DNA of 64,000 bases from Butyricicoccus pullicaecorum (GCA_018366035.1 JAGZIW010000001.1:248001-312000); one strand, 5' to 3'; counted from the first letter of the stretch, positions 52,632-61,397 are shown. Notes: generated by a model from the sequence alone, not told the origin. A program made the numbers and translations.

Positions 52632-53006
52632 TTATCGGTAATCACATTTCTGACATTGAGTCATTGTATGTTCATTATCGTCTTTATAAAAAATGCCCGA
52701 CCATTTACAAATACTCCGAAGAATTGGAACAACAGATTGCCCTTTTTCCGTTAAAGAATATTCAACTTTTGGAGGGATCTCATCATAAGATTTCCGGTGG
52801 ACAATTTCATCAGCAATCAGTTCTTTCAAAGTTGCCGCTAAAACCGCATCTGTTATGTTGCACATCTGTTTTCTGATTTCGCTGTAGCGTAGTGTTTTCA
52901 TCTCCGCAAGGACACAAATAATTCTTGATTTCCATTTTCCTCCAAATACTTCCAAACCGTACTCTAACGGGCAGCGAATATCTTCTTGCAATTTTTTTTG
53001 ATACAT
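52632..53006 (-). CDS. HxlR-family transcriptional regulator
   Basis: 124 residues. CPLEYGLEVFGGKWKSRIIC, LRYSEIRKQM and YDEIPPKVEYSLTEKGQSV are the HxlR winged-helix signature. The C-terminus holds CQKCDYR. First gene of the operon; likely senses a reactive or small-molecule signal and controls the exporter and MetY downstream. Confidence 0.9.
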   Translation of the reverse strand: MYQKKLQEDIRCPLEYGLEVFGGKWKSRIICVLAEMKTLRYSEIRKQMCNITDAVLAATLKELIADEIVHRKSYDEIPPKVEYSLTEKGQSVVPILRSICKWSGIFYKDDNEHTMTQCQKCDYR

Positions 53007-53030
53007 AATACATTTCTCCTTTCGCTTTCC

Positions 53031-53039
53031 ATTGTATCA
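53031..53039 (-). promoter_or_regulatory. Extended -10 promoter of the hxlR operon
   Basis: On the minus strand TGA-TACAAT (TG at 53039-53038, TACAAT at 53036-53031), 25 bases before the HxlR start. The -35 is weak. Confidence 0.5.
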
Positions 53040-53186
53040 TACGGACTTCTTAAACAAAAGTAACTATGTAATTTATTAGTGTATTTCTATTTGTAGCGCC
53101 TGCTTATGACACAAGAATACACATTTTCTACATTGAATACATCTTTGAGAGGTAATAACCGTTTTCGTCATTTTTTGTTTTGAAAA

Positions 53187-53221
53187 GGCGGATACAGAAT
53201 TGTTAAAACTCTGCACCCGCC
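53187..53221 (-). terminator. Terminator of the PNPOx-like gene
   Basis: On the minus strand a 12-bp stem (two G-T pairs, GGCGGGTGCAGA with TCTGTATCCGCC) is followed by TTTTC, ending about 15 bases after the stop. Confidence 0.8.
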
Positions 53222-53235
53222 TGATTCATCAGTTC

Positions 53236-53628
53236 TTACAGTACCTTCTTATTGTCAGCACCGGGAGTAGTAACAATAACTTTTTCTGGATCAATAATCA
53301 ATGCCCCCTTTGCTGTAGCTGCTCCATTGAACATTTTTTCTACCATAGCCTTAAAGGTATCGACAACGGCACCTTCGGTCACATATTCAGCAGTACCTTT
53401 AATCTGATATCCCTCCAAATTCTGCGGGTCATAAACAGAAATGGCAATTTTACCATTATTGGCTTTGATGTTATTTAATGTAGTTTCCAGAAACACATCG
53501 CCCACAACAAGCTTGCCGTCCTCTGTCACATCCTTAAAGGCTACCGGAACAACATTCGGCTCGCCATCTGCACAAGTTGCTAAATCCCACATACCTGCTT
53601 TTAGCAGCTTCAAAACATTCTCATTCAT
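53236..53628 (-). CDS. Pyridoxamine 5'-phosphate oxidase-like flavin-binding protein
   Basis: 130 residues from the ATG at 53628, which has GGAGGTA about nine bases upstream; the in-frame ATG at 53658 precedes the SD. ATCADGEPNVVPVAFKDV and AISVYDPQNLEGYQIKGTAE are the split-barrel PNPOx features. Usually binds FMN or F420; the reaction is unknown. Single-gene transcript between a strong promoter and its terminator. Confidence 0.85.
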   Translation of the reverse strand: MNENVLKLLKAGMWDLATCADGEPNVVPVAFKDVTEDGKLVVGDVFLETTLNNIKANNGKIAISVYDPQNLEGYQIKGTAEYVTEGAVVDTFKAMVEKMFNGAATAKGALIIDPEKVIVTTPGADNKKVL

Positions 53629-53681
53629 TTTTTGAATTACCTCCAAATTTAATTTCATACTCTTTTATCTGAGCTACGCTC

Positions 53682-53710
53682 ATTATAAGAAAATAACTTA
53701 TGCCAAACAA
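53682..53710 (-). promoter_or_regulatory. Promoter of the PNPOx-like gene
   Basis: On the minus strand TTGTTT (53710-53705), 17 bases, TATAAT (53687-53682). Strong -10. Confidence 0.8.
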
Positions 53711-53719
53711 GATATTAGC

Positions 53720-53744
53720 AAATTTATGAGTCACTCATAAATTT
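53720..53744. promoter_or_regulatory. 12-bp palindromic operator upstream of the PNPOx-like gene
   Basis: AAATTTATGAGT-C-ACTCATAAATTT, a perfect palindrome ending ten bases before the -35. It is a probable site for a dimeric regulator; being upstream of the -35 it could suit an activator or HxlR/MarR-type repressor. Confidence 0.7.
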
Positions 53745-54098
53745 TATAGTATCTTTTTTCTAAATACGGAATAATGGGTGACTATCAATTAAATCCTTGA
53801 GAGTTGCTTTATGACACAGGAGCATTTTGACAAGGCGACTTCCTGTTTTTTCAGAGTGCACTGGTTGTTGACTGGTCACTACACCTTTTGCAATCTTGCT
53901 TTTCAATGATGCCATTGGTCTCTGCATTTCTATGTTGGAACATGTGAAGAAAATGGTTGGTATTTCTGATGGAGCGATTGTAGTGATAGTTATGATCAGG
54001 TTGCCTGAACAGTATGGAAAAGACGCGCTGAAATATATTGTTCTCAAAGCATTTTAGTAATAGTAATTGATAAAATATACTGATTTAAGTCAAAAGAT
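53745..54098. other. Gap with a possible gene remnant
   Basis: No full gene. The minus strand is open for 95 codons (53760-54047) and the plus strand has a 41-codon ORF with ATG at 53932 (MLEHVKKMVGISDGAIVVIV). Neither has a usable SD or a family I recognise, so they may be remnants of a decayed gene. Confidence 0.5.
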
Positions 54099-54141
54099 AA
54101 GCCGCTTGTGCAGATAATTTCGATGCCTGTACAAGCGGCTT
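54099..54141 (-). terminator. Terminator of the tetR-ABC operon
   Basis: AAGCCGCTTGT (54099-54109) pairs with ACAAGCGGCTT (54131-54141); on the minus strand the stem is followed by ATCTTTTG. It lies just after the second ABC gene. Confidence 0.8.
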
Positions 54142-54168
54142 GTGATGTTTATGAAGTGCTCAACATAT

Positions 54169-55911
54169 TTAGTTAGCTATAGTAAGTTTCCAATTCTGGT
54201 TTTCTGTCTGCAGTTTTACCATATGGGCATACACACCATTTTTCTCTGCCAGATCTTCCGGTGTTCCTTCTTCTGCCACGGTTCCATCGGAAAGAACAAC
54301 AATCTTATCTGCTCCAGCTACAGTACGCATCCTGTGAGCGATGACCAGAACTGTTTTATCTGCGATCAGACGGGAAAGGGCGGTCTGTATCAGAGTTTCA
54401 TTCTCTACATCCAAGGAAGCAGTAGCTTCATCTAAAAGAATGATCGGCGCATTTTTCAGAAATGCACGGGCAATCGAGATACGCTGGCGCTCTCCGCCGG
54501 AAAGTTCACAGCCATTTTCTCCGATATTGGTATGCCATCCGTCCGGCAGTTTTTCCGCAAATTCATCCACGTTGGCAAGTCTCGCAGCAGCAATGACCTG
54601 CTCATCTGTGGCATCTTTGTTTCCAATTCGGATATTTTCCAGAATCGTATTGTCAAACAGCGTAACATCCTGGAATACGATGGAATACAGAGAAAGCAAT
54701 GTTTCCGGGTCTATTCGGGATACATCCATCCCTCCCACGGTAATCTTTCCTCTGTTAATATCCCAGAACCTTGCAGCCAGACGGGATACCGTTGTTTTTC
54801 CGCCGCCGGATGGACCGACCAAAGCCGTAACCTCTCCCTGCTTTGCCGTAAAGGAAACATCTTTCAATACCGTTTCTCCGGTATTGTAGGCAAACCCAAC
54901 ATGGTCAAAGACGATATCATACCCTTGATTGGAAAGTCTGTCACTGCCTTGTTGGATGGGATGATCAAGAATCTCATTCATACGGGCAATGTTGGTTCGT
55001 GTGCTGATGACTGCCGCAAGATTCTGGAGCGCTCCCTGCAGAGGGTCATATAAACGGGATACTACCAGAAGGAACATAAAGAATGTAAGCACGGAAAGGC
55101 TTCCTTGCATGAGCAGAACAGCTCCTGCCAGTGCAACCGTTGCAATACCAAGCTTCAGCACCAGTGATGCGGAAACCACAAAAGCAGCAAGGCCGAATTC
55201 ATTGAGGATGGAACGATGCTCCACGGCACGGAACTTCTTTTCCAGACCTTTTAAATATGCCTGCTCCGCATTATTGGCTTTCAGGTCACGAACCGTTTCA
55301 ATACACTCCTGTATCCCGTCTGCGCAGGCCATCTTCACGTCCATCGCTTTCTGGTTCAGATTTTCCTGAATCTTAGCGGAAAATCCCACAATCGCAAAGG
55401 CAACCGGGAGAACCCATAAGGCAGCCAGCGACATTCTCCAGTCCGTAAAGAGCAGACCGATGGCAATCAGAACCGTAGAAATAATTGAACCCGCAAGCTC
55501 AGGGATAAAATGTGAAAAACTCTGTTCCAGGAAGGTACAGTCTGCCATAATTGTGCTGGTAAGATCGGCTAAATCCTTTTTTCCAAAAAAGGAAAGGGGA
55601 ATTTTGCGCAGATGCTCTGCCAGAGTAATGCGGCGGACACCACTTTCTTTATAAGTGGCAAAATAGGTCGCATTGTATTGAAAGAAAGTGGTCAGCAGAA
55701 TCAGGCCGATACACACTATGCAGCCGGCCACATAAAATGGAATTTTCTCAGCTGAAACACCCCCGTTCATCAGATCGCTGACCATGTAATACAAAAGTCC
55801 TACCGGGAACATAAAAGACAGATTTTGAAGGACGCAGGCCAGGCAGCCTTTGATCAGGTCTTTTGCTCCCTGCTCAGACAGAGCATATTTTTTCTGCAGT
55901 TTTTTGATCAT
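54169..55911 (-). CDS. ABC exporter-type half transporter (second subunit)
   Basis: 580 residues: six membrane helices (about 15-300), then the nucleotide-binding domain with GPSGGGKTTVS (Walker A), LSGGERQRISIARA (signature) and ILLDEATASLD (Walker B). Its ATG at 55911 lies one base after the stop of the partner gene, so the two are translated together and likely form a heterodimer. Substrate not evident; related pairs move drugs, lipids, peptides or metallophores. Confidence 0.9.
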   Translation of the reverse strand: MIKKLQKKYALSEQGAKDLIKGCLACVLQNLSFMFPVGLLYYMVSDLMNGGVSAEKIPFYVAGCIVCIGLILLTTFFQYNATYFATYKESGVRRITLAEHLRKIPLSFFGKKDLADLTSTIMADCTFLEQSFSHFIPELAGSIISTVLIAIGLLFTDWRMSLAALWVLPVAFAIVGFSAKIQENLNQKAMDVKMACADGIQECIETVRDLKANNAEQAYLKGLEKKFRAVEHRSILNEFGLAAFVVSASLVLKLGIATVALAGAVLLMQGSLSVLTFFMFLLVVSRLYDPLQGALQNLAAVISTRTNIARMNEILDHPIQQGSDRLSNQGYDIVFDHVGFAYNTGETVLKDVSFTAKQGEVTALVGPSGGGKTTVSRLAARFWDINRGKITVGGMDVSRIDPETLLSLYSIVFQDVTLFDNTILENIRIGNKDATDEQVIAAARLANVDEFAEKLPDGWHTNIGENGCELSGGERQRISIARAFLKNAPIILLDEATASLDVENETLIQTALSRLIADKTVLVIAHRMRTVAGADKIVVLSDGTVAEEGTPEDLAEKNGVYAHMVKLQTENQNWKLTIAN

Positions 55912-55912
55912 A

Positions 55913-57685
55913 TCACTGCACCTCCTTTTTTACCTTCCATTGCACAGAAGTCTGGTAATTTTTCCACATACGGCTGAAAATGCCGTCTTTTGCAAGCAAT
56001 TCACGGCTGTTCCCACACTCGGCAACCTGTCCGTCCTGAATAACAAAAATCTGATCCACATTTGTTACGGTAGAAAGCCTATGGGCAATCATAATTACCG
56101 TCTTTCCCTCGGAAAGTTTTGAGAAAGCAGCCTGTACGCGACTTTCGTTATCCGGATCAGCAAAGGCTGTGGCTTCATCCAGAATGATGATTGGTGCATT
56201 TTTCAGCATCACACGGGCAATGGCAATCCGTTGCTGCTCGCCACCGGAAAGATAGACACCTTTTGTACCGATGACCGTATCCACCCCCTGTGGGAGTTTT
56301 TCCAGAATATCATCACATTGCGCGTGATGAAGGGCAGTCAGAACTTCCTCACGGGTAGCTTCCGGTTTCCCCATACGCACATTTTCCAGAATGGACGCCT
56401 TGATCAGACGGCTGTTCTGAAATACGAAAGACACCGTATTCATAAGTTCCTCTTTCGGAATGTCTTTCACATTGACACCACCGATTTTTACCATTCCGCT
56501 CTGAGGATCAAAAAAGCGAGAAATCAGGTTTGCAAGGGTTGTTTTACCACCGCCGGACGGGCCTACGAAAGCTACGGTTCGCCCTTCAGGAATGGTAAGA
56601 GAAATATCTTTTAATACTTCTTTTTCTCCATCATAGCTGAAACAAACCGATTTCAGTTCCACAGAAGCATTTTGCGGGTGCATTGGGTGTTTGGTTTCTT
56701 CCAGAGGCTTCAAATTCAAAACGCTGTCAATTCTCTGTAAAGCATCGTCTACGATCATAGCATTTTCGCTTTGGAACATGATACGTGTCAGTGTAACAGA
56801 AATAACCGGCGTAATGATGATATAAAAAATGAGATCCAGTAAAAAACCGGAAGTTACGCCGTCTTGTGTCAGCAGCAGTCCTCCGGCGATCAGTGTGGCA
56901 AAAACACCGTTGATCGCAGCTGTATAGAACATCATCGGTGTCCGAAGCTGCTTGGTATAAGCGATCACCCATACTTTATAGCGGTCAATGGAGTCTTTAA
57001 ACTTCTTAAAGGAAAAGATGGTCTGACCAAAGGTTTTTACCACCGGAATACCGCGGACATACTCTACCGCTTCATTGGACATATCATCCAGCGCATTCTG
57101 GTATTCTTTCATCTTTTCCTGCATCTGCTTTCCGGTCATTGCCATCATAATCAGAAAGCCCAGCAAAACCGGAACAAGGCTCAATAACCCCAGTCTCCAG
57201 TCAAATGCAAATAACAGCACCAAAAGACCGCATGGAGTTGCAATGGCATTGGCTCTGTCGGGAAGCTGATGGGCAAGATAGGTTTCCGTGGCTGCGCTGG
57301 ATTCATTGACGATCTTGCGTAGTTTTCCGCTGCCAAATCTTTCGACAAAACCTAATGGGAGTTTGACGATATGCTCCATGGTCTGGATACGCAAGTTTGT
57401 GGCAATACGAAATGCTCCCAAATGAGAACACATAAGCCCTGCTATGTAAACAAGCACCGCCAGGACCGCAAACAATACTGCCATCCAGCCATTGCCGGTC
57501 AGATTCTGTGCCTGGCCAAAATCCGGTGCCACTTCCAGTACTTCCTTAATCATTTTCCAGATGTAATAGAACGGTACCAAGGCAATCAGGGCACTGATGG
57601 CAGAAAGCACCCAAGAAGTATAGGTCAGGTACTTATAGCTGCCTGCAACCTCCAGCAGGCGTGATAAATTGGATTGTTTTTTCAC
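55913..57685 (-). CDS. ABC exporter-type half transporter (first subunit)
   Basis: 590 residues from a GTG with GGAGGG six bases upstream. Six membrane helices then GPSGGGKTTLA, LSGGEQQRIAIARV and IIILDEATAFADPDNE; the usual ALD of the D-loop is changed to FAD, a variant seen in YbtP/YbtQ-like pairs that carry siderophores despite the exporter fold. The nearby NikABCDE-like import system makes a metal or metallophore role plausible; this is inference. Confidence 0.9.
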   Translation of the reverse strand: MKKQSNLSRLLEVAGSYKYLTYTSWVLSAISALIALVPFYYIWKMIKEVLEVAPDFGQAQNLTGNGWMAVLFAVLAVLVYIAGLMCSHLGAFRIATNLRIQTMEHIVKLPLGFVERFGSGKLRKIVNESSAATETYLAHQLPDRANAIATPCGLLVLLFAFDWRLGLLSLVPVLLGFLIMMAMTGKQMQEKMKEYQNALDDMSNEAVEYVRGIPVVKTFGQTIFSFKKFKDSIDRYKVWVIAYTKQLRTPMMFYTAAINGVFATLIAGGLLLTQDGVTSGFLLDLIFYIIITPVISVTLTRIMFQSENAMIVDDALQRIDSVLNLKPLEETKHPMHPQNASVELKSVCFSYDGEKEVLKDISLTIPEGRTVAFVGPSGGGKTTLANLISRFFDPQSGMVKIGGVNVKDIPKEELMNTVSFVFQNSRLIKASILENVRMGKPEATREEVLTALHHAQCDDILEKLPQGVDTVIGTKGVYLSGGEQQRIAIARVMLKNAPIIILDEATAFADPDNESRVQAAFSKLSEGKTVIMIAHRLSTVTNVDQIFVIQDGQVAECGNSRELLAKDGIFSRMWKNYQTSVQWKVKKEVQ

Positions 57686-57718
57686 AAAAATCCCTCCTTC
57701 TTTGTATTTATGTCAAAA

Positions 57719-57732
57719 GAGCGAAACCGCTC
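57719..57732 (-). terminator. Small hairpin between tetR and the ABC genes
   Basis: On the minus strand GAGCG-GTTT-CGCTC followed by TTTTG. Probably a weak terminator or attenuator that lowers read-through from tetR. Confidence 0.55.
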
Positions 57733-57752
57733 CATTGCATCCACCCCAACCA

Positions 57753-57770
57753 AGTTAGCAGTAACTAACT
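57753..57770. promoter_or_regulatory. GTTAG-N6-CTAAC site before the ABC operon
   Basis: AGTTAG-CAGTAA-CTAACT, an 18-bp interrupted palindrome about 12 bases downstream of a minus-strand TATAAT (57787-57782). Same motif and spacing as the sites at 58604 and 59637. A position after the -10 suits repression. Confidence 0.65.
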
Positions 57771-57792
57771 AATAGAGAAAAATTATAAGGCA

Positions 57793-58431
57793 TCACTGCC
57801 CCATAATTTTCATCCATCCCGCTGTATAAAAGGCGCGCATTTCTCTGACGTAATTCTCGGCATCTTTAAGCGGCATTTCATGGATGACTAGTTCAAAAAA
57901 AGTATGAAACATTCCTGTGATCAGAATATGCTCCAACAAAGGATCAATATGTGGAGAAGGTCTTCCGAGCTTCCTTAAAATGTCCTGATAGGCATGAGTC
58001 CCCTTTGTTTCAATCTCTACCATTTCATCAATGAGTCTCGAAAATTTTGTTCCTTCTGAACAGCAGAGAATTAATTTACTTTCCTCTAAATGTTCGTATG
58101 TATAATGGAGAATATCGTACATACAAAGACCGGAAATATCACTCATGACTTCTGGCTGCTGTGCAGCTGGAAGATTGGCAAACTCCTGTTGTGCCTTTAT
58201 AAAGCGGTTGAGAATATATTCGTAATGCTCACCAACAAGTGCTTCAAAAAGTTCTTCTTTACTTTTGTAATATCCGTAAAAAGCCCCAGTAGTCATTCCA
58301 ACAGTTTTGACGATATTACGTAGTGATGCATCTTTATAGCCTTTGTCCAAAAATTCTGCTTTTGCTGTTCGATGAATATTTTCTAAAGTTGTGTAAACTT
58401 TTATGATGATATCCTCCTTTCGATATAACAC
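57793..58431 (-). CDS. TetR-family transcriptional regulator
   Basis: 212 residues as read from the GTG at 58431. The HTH is KDASLRNIVKTVGMTTGAFY then GYYKSKEELFEALV, the classic TetR pattern; a ligand-binding C-terminal helical domain follows. The GTG lies inside a palindromic operator near the transcription start. The AAAGGAGG SD comes after it, eight bases before ATA-AAA-GTT-TAC, where homologues would start KVYTTL. The true start may be the non-standard ATA, or the GTG may be leaderless. Probably represses the ABC operon. Confidence 0.88.
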   Translation of the reverse strand: MLYRKEDIIIKVYTTLENIHRTAKAEFLDKGYKDASLRNIVKTVGMTTGAFYGYYKSKEELFEALVGEHYEYILNRFIKAQQEFANLPAAQQPEVMSDISGLCMYDILHYTYEHLEESKLILCCSEGTKFSRLIDEMVEIETKGTHAYQDILRKLGRPSPHIDPLLEHILITGMFHTFFELVIHEMPLKDAENYVREMRAFYTAGWMKIMGQ

Positions 58432-58440
58432 TGTTATATC
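58422..58440. promoter_or_regulatory. TetR operator
   Basis: GATATAACA-C-TGTTATATC, a perfect 9-bp palindrome overlapping the start point of the promoter at 58438-58466, a textbook autorepression site for the TetR protein. Confidence 0.8.
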
Positions 58441-58466
58441 CTAGCACATACAAATTAGTATGTCAA
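58438..58466 (-). promoter_or_regulatory. Promoter of the tetR-ABC operon
   Basis: On the minus strand TTGACA (58466-58461), exactly 17 bases, TAGGAT (58443-58438). Confidence 0.8.
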
Positions 58467-58573
58467 TAAAAATAGTAAAATGAATTGCATATTCATTTGA
58501 AGATTTGTTCATGGAGTAATGTCTGTATTTTAAGCGTTCTTATATGTACTCGAACTGTAAAACTTCAAAATCA

Positions 58574-58602
58574 TTGATTTTTGCATCCTGATATACTACA
58601 AT
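58574..58602 (+). promoter_or_regulatory. Promoter of the lysR gene
   Basis: TTGATT (58574-58579), 17 bases, TACAAT (58597-58602). Confidence 0.7.
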
Positions 58603-58603
58603 G

Positions 58604-58619
58604 GTTAGCGGATACTAAC
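58604..58619. promoter_or_regulatory. GTTAG-N6-CTAAC site at the lysR start point
   Basis: GTTAG-CGGATA-CTAAC, one base after the lysR -10. It also fits the T-N11-A rule of LysR boxes. Probable autorepression site. Confidence 0.7.
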
Positions 58620-58696
58620 TTGTGTAAAAAATATTCGATATGTACAGGTCTGGGATTATAAATTACAAAGAGATTCATAGCGTGAAAGGAGTTTTT

Positions 58697-59599
58697 ATGG
58701 ATATCAAACAACTTGAATTTTTTGTTATAGCGTGTGAAAGAGGGAGTCTGTCTCAGGCTGCCACATGTATGTATACGTCACAGCCAAATGTCAGCAAAAC
58801 AATCCGCTCTTTAGAGCGTGAACTGGGCAGACCGCTATTGCAACGCAGCGGAAAAGGAGTGTCCCCAACCGCTTATGGAAAAACCGTTCTGGAATATGCA
58901 AAGATGATTTTGAAAGCCACAGCTACCATTTCGTCCTTAGCAGTTCCTGATATAAAAAACAGTATCAGAATCTCGGCATATCCCAGCAATATGATTGCAC
59001 GCCTATTAGTCGATTTTTACAAAGAATGGGGACATCTTTATTCCATCGAGCATCATGAAGGCACGGTAGAGGAAATCGCGGAACAGGTTCATCAGGGAAT
59101 ATCAGAGATTGGAATCGTTTATGTAGCGCAGCATCAGGTTCAGACATTTCAGCATATTTTATCCCACAAAAATTTGGAATTTGTTCCCCTTAAAACAAAG
59201 AAGATTTGCCTGTATGTAGGAAAAAACCACCCCTTATATCACGAAGAAAGTGTAGACTTTTCAGCTCTGCCGTCTCTTAAATTTGTCCGTGGTGTAAGAG
59301 ATTTTTTCTCTATGGAACATCATTTGGAACATGTCAGTATGGGAGTGATTGATACGAATAAACTAAACCATGTAGTGTATAGCAACAGCGATCATTTAAC
59401 CATTGATTTGTTATTGTACACAGATGTATGCAGCTTGGGACTGGATTTTATGCATGAGCCGTACTCACAGTATCAGGTAAAAGCATTGCAAATCAACGGA
59501 TGTGAACCGTTCTTGCAAATTGGATATATAAGGGAACCAGAACGTTCCTTATCCAAACAGGCGTTATGGATTCTTGATAAACTTCAGTCTATGATATAA
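58697..59599 (+). CDS. LysR-family transcriptional regulator
   Basis: 300 residues from the ATG at 58697 (AAAGGAG seven bases upstream); upstream in-frame starts lack an SD. The winged HTH is IKQLEFFVIACERGSLSQAA with SQPNVSKTIRSLERELGRPL. The rest is the periplasmic-binding-like effector domain. It faces the tetR operon and precedes the nik genes; the shared palindrome suggests it controls both, perhaps sensing the imported compound. Confidence 0.92.
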   Translation: MDIKQLEFFVIACERGSLSQAATCMYTSQPNVSKTIRSLERELGRPLLQRSGKGVSPTAYGKTVLEYAKMILKATATISSLAVPDIKNSIRISAYPSNMIARLLVDFYKEWGHLYSIEHHEGTVEEIAEQVHQGISEIGIVYVAQHQVQTFQHILSHKNLEFVPLKTKKICLYVGKNHPLYHEESVDFSALPSLKFVRGVRDFFSMEHHLEHVSMGVIDTNKLNHVVYSNSDHLTIDLLLYTDVCSLGLDFMHEPYSQYQVKALQINGCEPFLQIGYIREPERSLSKQALWILDKLQSMI

Positions 59600-59636
59600 C
59601 AAATCGTTATAGAGAACCGAAACAATTTGCCTCCTA

Positions 59637-59652
59637 GTAAGTTATAGCTAAC
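59637..59652. promoter_or_regulatory. GTTAG-N6-CTAAC-like site before nikA
   Basis: GTAAG-TTATAG-CTAAC, one mismatch from the motif, overlapping the expected -35 of the promoter whose -10 (TATAAT) is at 59658-59663. Also contains GTTA-TAGC-TAAC. Confidence 0.6.
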
Positions 59653-59657
59653 TCTGA

Positions 59658-59663
59658 TATAAT
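59658..59663 (+). promoter_or_regulatory. -10 element of the nik operon promoter
   Basis: Perfect TATAAT. No good -35 (TAGTAA at 17 bases), which fits a promoter that needs an activator or is gated by the overlapping operator. Confidence 0.6.
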
Positions 59664-59706
59664 AGCCAAGACAAAACATGATGAACAATCATTGGAGGTA
59701 AAATTT

Positions 59707-61317
59707 ATGAAGAAAAGATTGCTGAGTTTAACCTTGGGAGGACTCCTGACGTTGAGTCTTATAACAGGGTGTAGTCAAAATAGCACGGCGCCGTCTACTG
59801 AAGATACAAAATCCATCACATCAGAATCCCAAAACAGTGAGCTGGTTTTTGTAAATTATCGAGATATCCGTGATTTAAATCCACACTTATATGCAGGTGA
59901 AATGTATGCTCAAAGCATTTTATACGATACCCTCGTAAGTATTACGGAGGACGGATATGAGGGATGTCTGGCAGAAAGCTGGACAATCAGTGAAGATGGA
60001 AAAGTGTATACATTTAAAATTCGTGATGGTGTAACTTTTTCAGATGGAACGGTTTGCGATGCCAACGCCATTTTAGCAAATTTCAATGCTATTATCGAAA
60101 ACAAGGAACGCCATACCTGGCTGGAAATGATGAATCTTCTGGTTGGAGTATCTGCACCGGATGAGCATACATTTGTGATTGAATTGAGTGAAGCGTACTA
60201 TCCGATGCTTACTGAGTTGGGCTGTATCAGACCATTTGCGATGATTTCGCCGGCCTGCATGATTGACGGCAGTACAAAGGATGGAGTAAACGGATATATC
60301 GGAACAGGTCCTTATGTTCTGACGGATTTCGTAACCGATGAATATGCTGTGTTTGAGCGAAACGAAAATTATTGGGGAGAACTTCCTAAAATTGAAAAAA
60401 TCACAGTAAAGGTCATTCCGGATAATCAGACACGAATTATGGCATTAGAATCCGGAGAAATCGATTTGATTTTCGGTAAGAACATGCTGGATGCAGATGC
60501 TATCAGCCAGTATGTAGACAGTGATAAGTTTGAGGTATCCCTGTCCGACCCTACTTCTACGAGACATATTGTATTAAATACTACAAATGAGATTTTAAGT
60601 GATACCTCTGTCCGGCAGGCCCTACAGCATGCTACGAACAGAGAAGCAATTTCAGAAGGAATTTTCTATGGTCTGGAGAAACCGGCAGACACTCTATATG
60701 CTGATACTGTTCCTTACTGCGATATAGATTTAAAGCCTTATGAGTATAGTACAGATACGGCGGCTGCAATGTTAGATAAAGCTGGCTGGGTAATGGGAAG
60801 TGACGGCATTCGAGAAAAGAATGGGAAAAAGCTCAAATTGAACTTGCTCTATAACAGCGACAGTGTAACGGAAAAAACAATTTCCGAATACTTACAGAGT
60901 GAGTATTCAAAAATCGGTATTTCTGTAAATATTCATGGTGAAGAAGAACAGTCCTATCGTGACAATATGAAGGCGGGAAACTTTGACATGGTATTTAATA
61001 TCTGCTGGGGCATGCCTTATGATCCGCAGTCCTCTCTGGCAGCAATGCGGGCACCTGTTTATGGCGATTATGCAGCACAGCTTGGACTGGCTGATAAAAA
61101 AGAAATTGATCAGGCGATTACAGATATTCTGACTACTACAGACGAAACAAAGCGTCAGGAATTGTATGAATTTGTTCTGACTCGCCTGCATGAGGATGCA
61201 GTATATATCCCGTTAACGTTTGAGTGCAACAAAGCTCTGTATACATCTGATCTGCAAGGAGTTCATTTCGGAACAGATCAGTACGATGTTCCTTTCTCGG
61301 ATATGTATTTTGAGTAA
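59707..61317 (+). CDS. nikA: Nickel/peptide ABC transporter substrate-binding lipoprotein (NikA-like)
   Basis: 536 residues from the ATG at 59707 (TGGAGG about nine bases upstream). A lipoprotein signal peptide ends SLITGCSQ, with the lipid cysteine at about residue 22. RDLNPHLYAGEMYAQSILYD, WTISEDGKVYTFKIRDGVTF and NGYIGTGPYVLTDF are of the NikA/DppA family, closest by eye to NikA. It delivers nickel, a nickel-ligand complex or a peptide to the permease. Separated from nikB by a terminator that would make it more abundant than the permease. Confidence 0.85.
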   Translation: MKKRLLSLTLGGLLTLSLITGCSQNSTAPSTEDTKSITSESQNSELVFVNYRDIRDLNPHLYAGEMYAQSILYDTLVSITEDGYEGCLAESWTISEDGKVYTFKIRDGVTFSDGTVCDANAILANFNAIIENKERHTWLEMMNLLVGVSAPDEHTFVIELSEAYYPMLTELGCIRPFAMISPACMIDGSTKDGVNGYIGTGPYVLTDFVTDEYAVFERNENYWGELPKIEKITVKVIPDNQTRIMALESGEIDLIFGKNMLDADAISQYVDSDKFEVSLSDPTSTRHIVLNTTNEILSDTSVRQALQHATNREAISEGIFYGLEKPADTLYADTVPYCDIDLKPYEYSTDTAAAMLDKAGWVMGSDGIREKNGKKLKLNLLYNSDSVTEKTISEYLQSEYSKIGISVNIHGEEEQSYRDNMKAGNFDMVFNICWGMPYDPQSSLAAMRAPVYGDYAAQLGLADKKEIDQAITDILTTTDETKRQELYEFVLTRLHEDAVYIPLTFECNKALYTSDLQGVHFGTDQYDVPFSDMYFE

Positions 61318-61320
61318 TCA

Positions 61321-61357
61321 AGAAAGCCGTTTCCGTTTTGGGAACGGCTTTCTTTTA
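61321..61357 (+). terminator. Attenuating terminator between nikA and nikB
   Basis: AGAAAGCCGTTTCC (61321-61334), GTTTT loop, GGGAACGGCTTTCT (one G-T), then TTT. Strong stem directly after the nikA stop. Confidence 0.85.
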
Positions 61358-61397
61358 GAAAAGAACAGAACCATAATTTTCAGGAAGGAAAATGACA

